Source of the DNA: Chitinophagaceae bacterium
GTDB taxonomy: Bacteria > Bacteroidota > Bacteroidia > Chitinophagales > Chitinophagaceae
Assembly (NCBI GenBank): GCA_014379345.1
Contig: JACMLY010000099.1
Location: 1-64,000, forward strand
Length of the DNA: 64,000 nucleotides
Direction: 5' to 3'
Made by a program: the position numbers and the translations under genes. The notes under the pieces were generated by a model. The model searched no databases. It saw nothing but the letters and a program-made list of their open reading frames with translations, and was not told the DNA's origin. Positions 26,614 to 34,572 of the stretch are shown piece by piece. Every line of letters starts with the position of its first letter. Position 1 is the first letter of the stretch.

Positions 26614-29043
26614 ATGAACCAGATGCATACATTCCTGAAAATATCAGTTCGTCATCTTTGGCATAGCCGGCTTTATTCTGTTATTAATATACTGGGACTG
26701 GCTACTGGAATTACATGCATGTTGCTCGCTGTTCTTTACTGGAAATATGAACACGGTTTTGATGGCTTTCACAAGAACAATCCTCACCTGTACCGGATTA
26801 CCACCACTTTAATTGAAAACAAAGGATCACGTTCCGCAACTGTCGGTGGCACGGGCCAGGTTCAGGGGCCTGCGTTTAAAGAAGCTATCCCGGAAGTAAG
26901 ATCGTATGTACGGGTTATGGGTGGTGATATTTACAACGATGTTTTTTCGGGAAATAAAACGCTGAATCTGCAACCCCTTTTTGTAGACGATAGCTTTTTT
27001 GATGTATTTAATTTTCCCCTGCTTAGCGGTGATCCGAAGACGGTGCTAAAGGATATCAATTCAGTAGTAATTACTGAAAGCACTGCAAAAAAATTCTTCA
27101 ACAGCAGTGATGTAATAGGGAGAACACTAAATATCGATGCCGATCCTTCTTTTGAAAAACTTGGTAAACCCCTTGTCATTTCAGGTGTGGTAAAAGACCC
27201 CCCTGAAAATTCTTCACTTCAGTTTGATGCACTGTTCACATTTAGATTCATGCATCTTTCGTTCGAAGATAGCAATTGGCTAAATGCCTATTTGGGAACT
27301 TTTGTCACCCTGCATCCAAATGCAAATATTGGTGCAGTGGAAAAGAAATTCAACAAGGTTTACTCTTTCCATGCAAAACAACAATTGGCAGAAAATATCA
27401 AAACGTATGGGTATGATCCTCAAATCAGTTACGGTTTACAACGCATCACTGATATCCATCTTAATCCCCTGATGCGAACAACCGGCAATGCCGAAGCTGG
27501 CATCATCAATGGCAGCAGTCCTGTTTATTCCTACATGTTCATGGGCATCGCTTTATTTATATTATTGATGGCAGCAATCAACTTCATAAATATCAGCATT
27601 GCTAGTTCATTGAAGAGAAGTAAAGAGGTTGGAGTAAGAAAGGTTGCAGGAGGTAGCAGGACACAGATCATTTTCCAGTTCCTGCATGAATCAGCTATAC
27701 TTTGCGTGATGGCCTTCTTTTTATCGGTCATATTACTGAATATTTCATTGCCTTTATTCAATAACCTCACGGGCAAACAACTGGTTCTTTCGGAATCCTT
27801 CGATGCAAAGCTGCTCATTTATTTTATAACAGTATTAACGGGAATCATTTTACTCACCGGCGTGTATCCTGCCTATGTACTTTCGAACTTTAAGCCTTCT
27901 GAAGTATTGTACAACAAGCAGAAATTATCAGGGCGTAACGTATTAGGTCGCGGCCTCGTAGTGATGCAATTCTCGCTAACTGTATTTCTTTTGATAGCAA
28001 CTATCGTTTACTATAATCAAATGGATTATATACGTACAAAAGATCTTGGCTATAATCCCAACCAGATTATCCGTACTGCTATTGGTGGCGACAGAGATTA
28101 CAGGCAGATCATCGGTTTATTTAAAAATGAACTTGAGAAAGAACCTTCGATAAAAATGGTTTCTTTTGGAAATGATGGATACGCTGAAGATATGTATGTA
28201 AATGGTCGCGTATTTAAAGGAATATTTAAGAATGTAGATGAAAATTTTCTGCCCGCGCTGGAGATCCCTTTAAAAGCAGGCGAGAATTTTTCACCGGTCT
28301 GGACTGCAAATGAAAAAAACGGCGCCATTGTTAATGAAGCCTTCGTTAAAGCTGCCGGATTGCAACATCCCATAGGCCAATCCATCAAAATAAACAGGTA
28401 TTATGATAGTTGCCAGAAAATGATCACCGGGGTTGTAAAGGATTTCCATTTCGGATCGTTGCGCGAGCCGATCAGCCCGATGGTAATGTACATGAATGAA
28501 TGGCCCGATGGAGGCATTTGGGTAAAGTTCGAAAAATCAAAACAAAAGCATGCGATGGCAGCCATGGAACGGATATACAGGAACGCCATGCCTAATGCTA
28601 TCTATCACTATAATTTTCTGGACGAGCTGAATGCAAAACAATACCTGCAGGAACAAAGATGGCACCAGGTGATCAGCATTGCAACGATCCTTTCATTTAT
28701 TATTTGTTGCCTGGGACTTTTTGGTCTGGCACATTTATCAACCAATCAACGCATCAAAGAAATTGGTATCAGGAAAGTTTTAGGTGCTTCTGGTAGCCAG
28801 ATCGTCGCATTGCTTTCAGCTGATTTTTTAAAACTGGTAGTGATCGCTTTTGCCGTTTCAGCCCCAGTATCCTGGATAGTAATGAACAATTGGCTACAGG
28901 ATTTCGCATATAGAAAGGAGATCAGTTGGCCGGTATTTGCTTCGGCAGGTGTAATTGCTTTTTTGATCGCACTGGTAACGGTGAGTTTCCAGGCAATCAA
29001 AGCGGCCATCGCAAACCCTGTGAAGTCGTTAAGGACGGAATGA
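26614..29043 (+). CDS. MacB/FtsX-type ABC permease, copy 4
   Basis: 809 residues. It starts MNQMHTFLKISVRHLWHSR, longer than the MLKNY consensus. Coupling loops are SKEVGVRKVAGGSR (about 335) and IKEIGIRKVLGASG (about 713). The tail is NPVKSLRTE. It forms a subgroup with copy 12: both have a (P)GPxFKxAxPEVxxYVRV stretch after residue 80, a longer first periplasmic domain ending ASNP/GSSPVYSYM, and LY where others have LKG after the fourth helix (SEVLYNKQKL here, QTLYGRF there). The leader lacks the G/C hairpin and uses TTTAAGG-type repeats. Confidence 0.9.
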   Translation: MNQMHTFLKISVRHLWHSRLYSVINILGLATGITCMLLAVLYWKYEHGFDGFHKNNPHLYRITTTLIENKGSRSATVGGTGQVQGPAFKEAIPEVRSYVRVMGGDIYNDVFSGNKTLNLQPLFVDDSFFDVFNFPLLSGDPKTVLKDINSVVITESTAKKFFNSSDVIGRTLNIDADPSFEKLGKPLVISGVVKDPPENSSLQFDALFTFRFMHLSFEDSNWLNAYLGTFVTLHPNANIGAVEKKFNKVYSFHAKQQLAENIKTYGYDPQISYGLQRITDIHLNPLMRTTGNAEAGIINGSSPVYSYMFMGIALFILLMAAINFINISIASSLKRSKEVGVRKVAGGSRTQIIFQFLHESAILCVMAFFLSVILLNISLPLFNNLTGKQLVLSESFDAKLLIYFITVLTGIILLTGVYPAYVLSNFKPSEVLYNKQKLSGRNVLGRGLVVMQFSLTVFLLIATIVYYNQMDYIRTKDLGYNPNQIIRTAIGGDRDYRQIIGLFKNELEKEPSIKMVSFGNDGYAEDMYVNGRVFKGIFKNVDENFLPALEIPLKAGENFSPVWTANEKNGAIVNEAFVKAAGLQHPIGQSIKINRYYDSCQKMITGVVKDFHFGSLREPISPMVMYMNEWPDGGIWVKFEKSKQKHAMAAMERIYRNAMPNAIYHYNFLDELNAKQYLQEQRWHQVISIATILSFIICCLGLFGLAHLSTNQRIKEIGIRKVLGASGSQIVALLSADFLKLVVIAFAVSAPVSWIVMNNWLQDFAYRKEISWPVFASAGVIAFLIALVTVSFQAIKAAIANPVKSLRTE

Positions 29044-29044
29044 G

Positions 29045-29098
29045 ATAATAAGTACGAAGTACGAAATACGATGTACGATGTACGATGTACGATGTGAG
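29045..29098. repeat. 7-bp direct repeat (GTACGAA family)
   Basis: Right after the stop of copy 4: AGTACGAAGTACGAAATACG, then GATGTAC-type units repeated to about 29098, one orientation. Confidence 0.78.
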
Positions 29099-29113
29099 GT
29101 GTAAGGTGTAGCT

Positions 29114-29173
29114 CCCTTCAGTCCTGAGCGCGGTCGAATGGAGGAGAAGAGTCGGGGATGAGGTGAATTTGAA
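29114..29173. repeat. Dispersed spacer element (CTTCAGTC...GAGCG...GATGAGG)
   Basis: CTTCAGTCCTGAGCGCGGTC followed by GAATGGAGGAGAAG and GGGGATGAGGTGAA. Recognisable copies occur at 41193, 58602 and 61303, always between a GTACGAA block and a hairpin leader, with a partial copy at 34431. Confidence 0.7.
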
Positions 29174-29191
29174 CGAGAACCATCAACAATT

Positions 29192-29240
29192 TTATATAAC
29201 CATTCAAATTCCCCTCACCGGGGATAAGAGGGCCGGGTGT
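29192..29240 (+). promoter_or_regulatory. TATATAACCATTC box plus start-proximal hairpin
   Basis: TATATAACCATTCAAATT, then CCCCTCACCGGGG and GATAAGAGGGCCGGG, ending at the ATG of copy 5. Nearly the same as the leader at 24029. Confidence 0.65.
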
Positions 29241-31652
29241 ATGATAAAAAACTATTTCAAAACAGCAATGAGAAATCTTTTCAAGCATAAGATATTCTCG
29301 ATGATCAATATTTTCGGGTTGGCTATCGGGATAGCGGCCTGTCTGTTGATCCTGCAATATGTGCGTTTCGAATTAAGCTATGATAATTTCCACGAAAAAA
29401 GTGACCGTATTTTCCGTGTTCAACAGGATCGTTTCAACGAAGGAAAAATTAGCACACAATGGGCGGCAGGGGCGGCAGGCATCGGTCTTGCGGCCAAACA
29501 GGAAATTCCGGAGGTGGAATCTTTTGCAAAGCTCACGAAAACAGGAGGTGTTTTAAACTACGACAATAAAAAATTCAGGGAAGAGAAAATGTATTTCGCC
29601 AATGATGATTTTCTTCCGATGTTTTCTTATACGGTTGTAAAGGGAAAATCAAGAGGCGCCTTGGCAGAACCCAATACAGCAGCCATTACCGTTTCCGCTG
29701 CCAAAAAATATTTTGGTTCTGAAGATCCCCTGGGAAAAACAATCAGCAGGAATAAAAGAGAGGTTTATAAGATCACTGCCGTCGTGAGTGATATGCCTGT
29801 CAATACTCATCTGAAATTCGATGTATTGCTGTCGTTCGCCACGTTTGTAAAACTCACCAGTCCGGAAGCAGAAACAAAATTTGATTGGGATGGTTTCTAT
29901 ACTTATTTGCTTTTGAAGCCCGGGTCCGATCCGAAAACCGTGGAGACAAAAATTGCAAAGCTTGTTGAAAAAAGGATCGGAGCCGGAATGAAGCAAACCA
30001 ACGAAGCTGTTGTATATCACCTTCAACCGGTAAGGGATATTCATCTTTATTCCAATTACATGATGGAGGCCGAAGTAAACGGCAATGGAAAATCTGTCAG
30101 CTTTTTGCTGATCATCTCAATCTTTATTATCGTAATCGCCTGGATAAATTATATCAATCTTTCTACCGCCCGTGCACTCGATCGTGCCAGAGAAGTGGGC
30201 ATTCGTAAAGTGATGGGTTCTTACCGCTTTCAATTGATCCGCCAATTTCTTTTGGAATCATTTTTAATAAATCTTTTCGCAGTGATACTGGCTTTTTTAT
30301 TGGTGATCATCTCGCTGCCCTTATTCAACTCGTTAACCGGAAAGGAAATCAGCTTTTCATTGTTATCAGATGGAAAATTCTGGCTTGCCCTGTCCGTCAT
30401 TTTCATAGGTGGAACATTTTTATCGGGCCTCTACCCTGCTTTTGTACTGTCCTCTTTCAAACCGATTGAGGTCTTAAAAGGAAAACTGGTCAAAACAAAA
30501 CATGGATCTCTCTTAAGACAGTCGCTTGTTATCATTCAGTTTGCTGCATCGGTGGCGTTGATGGTAGGCACCTACAGTGTTTACAGCCAGCTCCAATACA
30601 TGCAAAAGCAGGATCTGGGTGTACAGATCGATCAAACCCTTGTACTTCGAGGACCGAATGTAACGGATTCAACTTATGAGGATAAATTGAATGCTTTTAA
30701 GACTGCCTTGTTGCGGGTACCCTCTATCCGGAAAGTTTCAGCGTCTACCGAAGTACCCGGTCATAAAGTAGGTTGGAATGCAGGTGGAATACGCCTTGTG
30801 GGCAGTGACCCGGGAAAATCGAACCAATACCGCATCATTGGCATCGACTATGATTTCATTGAATCTTATGGTTTGAAAATTCTGAAAGGAAGAAATTTTT
30901 CTGAACAGTATGGTACTGATCCGAACGCGGTAATTTTTAATGAAGCCGCTGTGAAATTAATGGGATTTACCAGGTTGGAAGATGCGTTGAATAAGCGCAT
31001 CGAATTTTGGGGAGATACCTATACCATTATCGGCGTTGTCACCAACCACCACCAGGAATCCTTACGGGCAGCTTATGACGCGCATATTTTCAGATTAATT
31101 CCCGATAGTGACAATTATTATTCAATCAAGTTACAGCAGGCAGATATTTCGTGGACGGGGATCATTAAAATTGCCGAGATCAACTGGACCAAATTCTTTC
31201 CCGGCAATCCATTTGAGTACTTCTTTTTAGATGAGCATTTTCAGGAACAGTATAAGGCCGATCGCCAATTTGGAAAAACATTTGGTCTGTTTGCCGTACT
31301 TGCCATTGTAGTTGCCTGTCTCGGATTATTTGGACTGGCCTCCTTCGTAACCACGCAACGCACAAAGGAGATCGGCATCAGGAAAATCTCCGGTGCCAGT
31401 ATCCCGAATATCTTATTGTTATTGACAAAAGATTTTCTGAATCCTATCCTGATCTCATTCGTCATTGCAACACCGATAACCTATTACTTACTGAGACAAT
31501 GGCTCGAAAACTATGCCTTTAAGATAAATATCAACCCATGGATGTTTATAATACCGGCCCTGATCATTTTATCTATCGCTCTTATAACAGTCAGCATGAA
31601 AGCTATTAAAGCAGCTACTGCGAATCCTGTGAAATCGTTGCGAACGGAATAA
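29241..31652 (+). CDS. MacB/FtsX-type ABC permease, copy 5
   Basis: 803 residues from ATG 29241. An in-frame ATG at 29163 would add 26 residues read through the spacer repeat and hairpin and is rejected. Coupling loops are REVGIRKVMGSYR (about 316) and TKEIGIRKISGASI (about 707), with ISG where nearly all copies have VLG or VMG. The tail is NPVKSLRTE. It shares with copy 14 the membrane motif IAW(I/V)NYINL (others IACINF(I/M)NL), GVV..(H/Y)HQ(E/K)SL in place of GVVKDFHF.SL, and a similar second periplasmic domain, so the two form a subgroup. Confidence 0.9.
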   Translation: MIKNYFKTAMRNLFKHKIFSMINIFGLAIGIAACLLILQYVRFELSYDNFHEKSDRIFRVQQDRFNEGKISTQWAAGAAGIGLAAKQEIPEVESFAKLTKTGGVLNYDNKKFREEKMYFANDDFLPMFSYTVVKGKSRGALAEPNTAAITVSAAKKYFGSEDPLGKTISRNKREVYKITAVVSDMPVNTHLKFDVLLSFATFVKLTSPEAETKFDWDGFYTYLLLKPGSDPKTVETKIAKLVEKRIGAGMKQTNEAVVYHLQPVRDIHLYSNYMMEAEVNGNGKSVSFLLIISIFIIVIAWINYINLSTARALDRAREVGIRKVMGSYRFQLIRQFLLESFLINLFAVILAFLLVIISLPLFNSLTGKEISFSLLSDGKFWLALSVIFIGGTFLSGLYPAFVLSSFKPIEVLKGKLVKTKHGSLLRQSLVIIQFAASVALMVGTYSVYSQLQYMQKQDLGVQIDQTLVLRGPNVTDSTYEDKLNAFKTALLRVPSIRKVSASTEVPGHKVGWNAGGIRLVGSDPGKSNQYRIIGIDYDFIESYGLKILKGRNFSEQYGTDPNAVIFNEAAVKLMGFTRLEDALNKRIEFWGDTYTIIGVVTNHHQESLRAAYDAHIFRLIPDSDNYYSIKLQQADISWTGIIKIAEINWTKFFPGNPFEYFFLDEHFQEQYKADRQFGKTFGLFAVLAIVVACLGLFGLASFVTTQRTKEIGIRKISGASIPNILLLLTKDFLNPILISFVIATPITYYLLRQWLENYAFKININPWMFIIPALIILSIALITVSMKAIKAATANPVKSLRTE

Positions 31653-31735
31653 GTTTAAGGTTTAAAGTTTAAGGTTTAAAGTTACCAACCTAGAACCTTA
31701 AACCTTAAACTTTAAACCTTAAACCTTAAACCCTA
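31653..31735. repeat. 7-bp repeat arms (TTTAAGG family), inverted
   Basis: GTTTAAGGTTTAAAGTTTAA from the stop codon, a short centre near 31690, then complementary CCTTAAACCTTAAACTTTAA. The stem would be about 35 bp with a loop of about 15. Confidence 0.85.
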
Positions 31736-31766
31736 CATTATGGACTATCACTAAAGGGAAAAAACC

Positions 31767-34181
31767 ATGATCAAAAATTATTTCAAAATTGCATTCCGCA
31801 ACCTGCTTCGTAACAAAACGTATGCAGCTATCAACATAACAGGCCTGGCCGTTGGAATTGCTGCCTGCTTATTAATCTTTCTAGTGATCCAGTATGAAAG
31901 CAGCTTCGATGCCTTTCACAAGAAGAAAGATCGTATATACCGGGTCGTATCCGAATTTAAATCCCCCGATGGGGTATCTTATTCACCAGGCGCTCCTTTC
32001 CCGGTAGCTGAAGCGCTACGTATCGATTTTCCACAGTTAAAAAAAGTGGCTGCCATATTTAACAGCAACAGGTTGGTTACTATTCCGCAGGATGGCACAG
32101 ATCAGCCTGCAAAAAAGTTCAGGGGGACAGGAATTTTTTTTGCTGAACCTCAGTTTTTTGAAATGTTCGATTTTGCCTGGCTGGGAGGTGATGCAAAACA
32201 GACATTGACCGATCCCAATAACGTGGTACTTACCAGGGAGACGGCAGAGCTGTATTTTGGCGACTGGAAAACGGCGATTGGTAAATCCATCAAATTTGAC
32301 AACAAGAATATTTTCAAAATAACAGGTATCCTGCAAAATACTCCTTCAAATACGGATTTTCCGTTAAGGATGGTGGTTTCTTATGCTTCACTGAAAAATA
32401 TGAATACTGCCAGAAATCTCAATGATTGGGTAAGTACTTTCAGCCAGGCATATTGTTTTGTTGAATTACCGGAGAACCTTTCGAAAGCACAATTCAATAC
32501 AATGCTGGCAGGATTTAATAAAAAACACAAACCGGCCGATTATGCCAAAGATGGTCTAATTGTTCAACCTCTTACCGAAATGCATTTTGATGACCGTTTT
32601 GGGAATTTCAATGATCGTGTTTTCGGAAAAGACCTGATCACCGCATTATTTTTGATATCGGTATTTGTGGTGGTAATAGCCTGTGTCAATTTTATTAACC
32701 TGGCTACTGCCCAGGCCGTAAACCGGTCAAGGGAAGTAGGCGTTAGGAAAGTATTGGGCAGCAACCGCACGCAACTCGCTATCCAGTTTCTCAGTGAAAC
32801 ATTTTTAATCACCCTGTTTGCTATCATCATTGCTGTGGGCATAGCCACCATCGCCTTGCCTTTTTTAAATAAACTCCTACAGATCAAAGTAAAAATAAAT
32901 TTTACGGAAAATCCTTTGCTGATGGCAGTTCTCGTCACTGTTACGGCATTGGTCACTGTACTATCCGGGTTATATCCTTCCATTGTGCTTTCAGGTTTTA
33001 ATCCGATCACCGCATTAAAAAGTAAAGTATCGTCAACAATGATCGGTGGCATTTCTCTTCGAAGAGGGTTAGTGGTTTTACAATTTGCCATTTCACAGGT
33101 TTTGATCATTGGAACACTGATCGTAGTAAGCCAGATGGATTATTTCAGGAACGCCTCTCTTGGATTTACCAAAGAAGCTATTCTCACTGTTCCGGTTCCA
33201 CGGGATAGTATCAGCAATAGTAAAGTTGATTATCTACGCAACCAGCTTTTACTGAATCCCGGCATCCAGCAGGCAAGTTTTAGTTACGCGAGCCCTTCCG
33301 ATGATGGCAACTGGCATAGTGATTTTAAATTCAACAAATCAACCAAGAGCACCCAATTCGGTGCGAACCTTAAATGGGCAGATACCTCCTATTTTAATAT
33401 TTACGATCTGGAATTTATTGCCGGCAGGCCATATATACAGGCTGATACAGTGCGTGAATTCGTGGTAAATGAAACATTGGTCAGAAAGTTAGGGATACGG
33501 AATACACAGGATGCCATCGGCAAGCAGATTGAATTCTGGGACGGAGAAGTAACCGCACCAATTGTAGGAGTGATAAAGGATTTCCATTCGAATTCATTAC
33601 GCGATCCCTTGTCACCCGTGGTATTGGGTTCATGGAAAGCACTTTACCAGAATATCAACATTAAAATAAAACCTGTCAATGTAAAAACCACGCTTGCTTC
33701 TATCCAAAAACTATGGAGTGAAACATTTCCCGATTATGTATATGAACAGGAGTTCTTAGATGAAAAAATAAATAATTTTTACCGCCAGGAAAACCAGCTT
33801 TCTCAATTGTATAAAATTTTTGCCGGCATCGCTATATTTATTTCATGCCTCGGCTTATACGGACTCATCTCCTTTATGGCAGTACAGCGCACAAAGGAAG
33901 TTGGTATCCGTAAAGTATTGGGCGCAAGTGTTGGCAAAATCGTTTTTCTTTTTTCCAAAGAATTCATGCTTTTAATCATCATCGCCTTTGCATTAGCGGC
34001 TCCTGTCTCCTATTACATTATGCACGAATGGCTCAAGGATTACACATTCAGAATAAAGCTCGGAGCAGGGTTTTTCGTACTCGCCATCCTGATCTCTGTT
34101 ACGATTGCCTGGATCACGGTCGGTTACCGTGCCGTGAGAGCAGCATTGGCAAATCCTGTGAAATCGCTGCGGACGGAATGA
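31767..34181 (+). CDS. MacB/FtsX-type ABC permease, copy 6
   Basis: 804 residues. Coupling loops are SREVGVRKVLGSNR (about 321) and TKEVGIRKVLGASV (about 708). The tail is NPVKSLRTE. It is the partner of copy 2 in the DGVSYSPGAPFPVAEAL subgroup, with FGDWKTAIGK at about residues 165-174 and QAVNRSREVG before loop 1. In these two copies the end of the first periplasmic domain also matches closely (MHFDDRFGNFNDRVF here against LHFDNRFGNFGDHTI). The leader has the TTTAAGG hairpin instead of the C/G hairpin, so leader type does not follow subgroup. Confidence 0.9.
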   Translation: MIKNYFKIAFRNLLRNKTYAAINITGLAVGIAACLLIFLVIQYESSFDAFHKKKDRIYRVVSEFKSPDGVSYSPGAPFPVAEALRIDFPQLKKVAAIFNSNRLVTIPQDGTDQPAKKFRGTGIFFAEPQFFEMFDFAWLGGDAKQTLTDPNNVVLTRETAELYFGDWKTAIGKSIKFDNKNIFKITGILQNTPSNTDFPLRMVVSYASLKNMNTARNLNDWVSTFSQAYCFVELPENLSKAQFNTMLAGFNKKHKPADYAKDGLIVQPLTEMHFDDRFGNFNDRVFGKDLITALFLISVFVVVIACVNFINLATAQAVNRSREVGVRKVLGSNRTQLAIQFLSETFLITLFAIIIAVGIATIALPFLNKLLQIKVKINFTENPLLMAVLVTVTALVTVLSGLYPSIVLSGFNPITALKSKVSSTMIGGISLRRGLVVLQFAISQVLIIGTLIVVSQMDYFRNASLGFTKEAILTVPVPRDSISNSKVDYLRNQLLLNPGIQQASFSYASPSDDGNWHSDFKFNKSTKSTQFGANLKWADTSYFNIYDLEFIAGRPYIQADTVREFVVNETLVRKLGIRNTQDAIGKQIEFWDGEVTAPIVGVIKDFHSNSLRDPLSPVVLGSWKALYQNINIKIKPVNVKTTLASIQKLWSETFPDYVYEQEFLDEKINNFYRQENQLSQLYKIFAGIAIFISCLGLYGLISFMAVQRTKEVGIRKVLGASVGKIVFLFSKEFMLLIIIAFALAAPVSYYIMHEWLKDYTFRIKLGAGFFVLAILISVTIAWITVGYRAVRAALANPVKSLRTE

Positions 34182-34187
34182 GGGAAT

Positions 34188-34320
34188 ATGTACGATGTAT
34201 GAAGTTAGATGTACGAAGGTGGATGTACGAAGTTGGATGTACGAAGTTAGATGTACGAAGTTTGATGTACGGAGTTGGATGTACGAAGTTGGATGTACGA
34301 AGTTAGATGTACGAAGTGCA
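34188..34320. repeat. 14-bp (2 x 7) direct repeat, GATGTACGAAGTTG family
   Basis: About nine units of GATGTACGAAGTTG/GATGTACGAAGTTA follow the stop of copy 6. Each is two 7-bp GTACGAA-type words, so this is a higher-order form of the family at 23892. The repetitive reading frames that cross it are a by-product. Confidence 0.82.
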
Positions 34321-34430
34321 ATGTGGGGGTGTATGATGTTGATACGCGTTGTGGGTTGCGTGTTAAAGACCTTGATTAGAAATAAATTGACGAAATAGTA
34401 GTTCAAGAGATGATAAATATTCAATGCCTG

Positions 34431-34470
34431 GTCCCCTTCTCCTTGGGAGAAGGGCTGGGATGAGGTGAGC
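34431..34470. repeat. Partial dispersed spacer element with C/G hairpin
   Basis: CCCCTTCTCCTTGGGAGAAG followed by GGCTGGGATGAGGTGAGC. The first part is a stem (CTTCTCC/GGGAGAAG); the second part matches the GGATGAGGTGAA end of the element at 29114. The rest of the 390-bp gap (34321-34572) has no gene. Confidence 0.6.
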
Positions 34471-34540
34471 GGTGAATTAATTATTTAACCAAAAACAATG
34501 AACTATGAACATCATACATAAAATATTAACTATGAAAATT

Positions 34541-34572
34541 TCCCCTTTCCCCCGGGGGATTAAGGAGGGCTC
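34541..34572 (+). promoter_or_regulatory. Start-proximal C-tract/G-tract hairpin
   Basis: CCCCTTTCCCCCGGGGGATT then AAGGAGGGCTC directly before the ATG of copy 7. AAGGAGG is a strong Shine-Dalgarno match, close to the stem. Confidence 0.6.

Noticed and set aside
29163-29240. Upstream ATG extending permease copy 5 by 26 residues
   Set aside because: The extension is encoded by the spacer element and hairpin; all other copies start with the M(L/I/F)(K/T)NY-type sequence.
34188-34400. Open frames encoding MYEVRCTK/LDVRSW-type repeats
   Set aside because: A by-product of the 14-bp GATGTACGAAGTTG repeat; opposite frames are also open.
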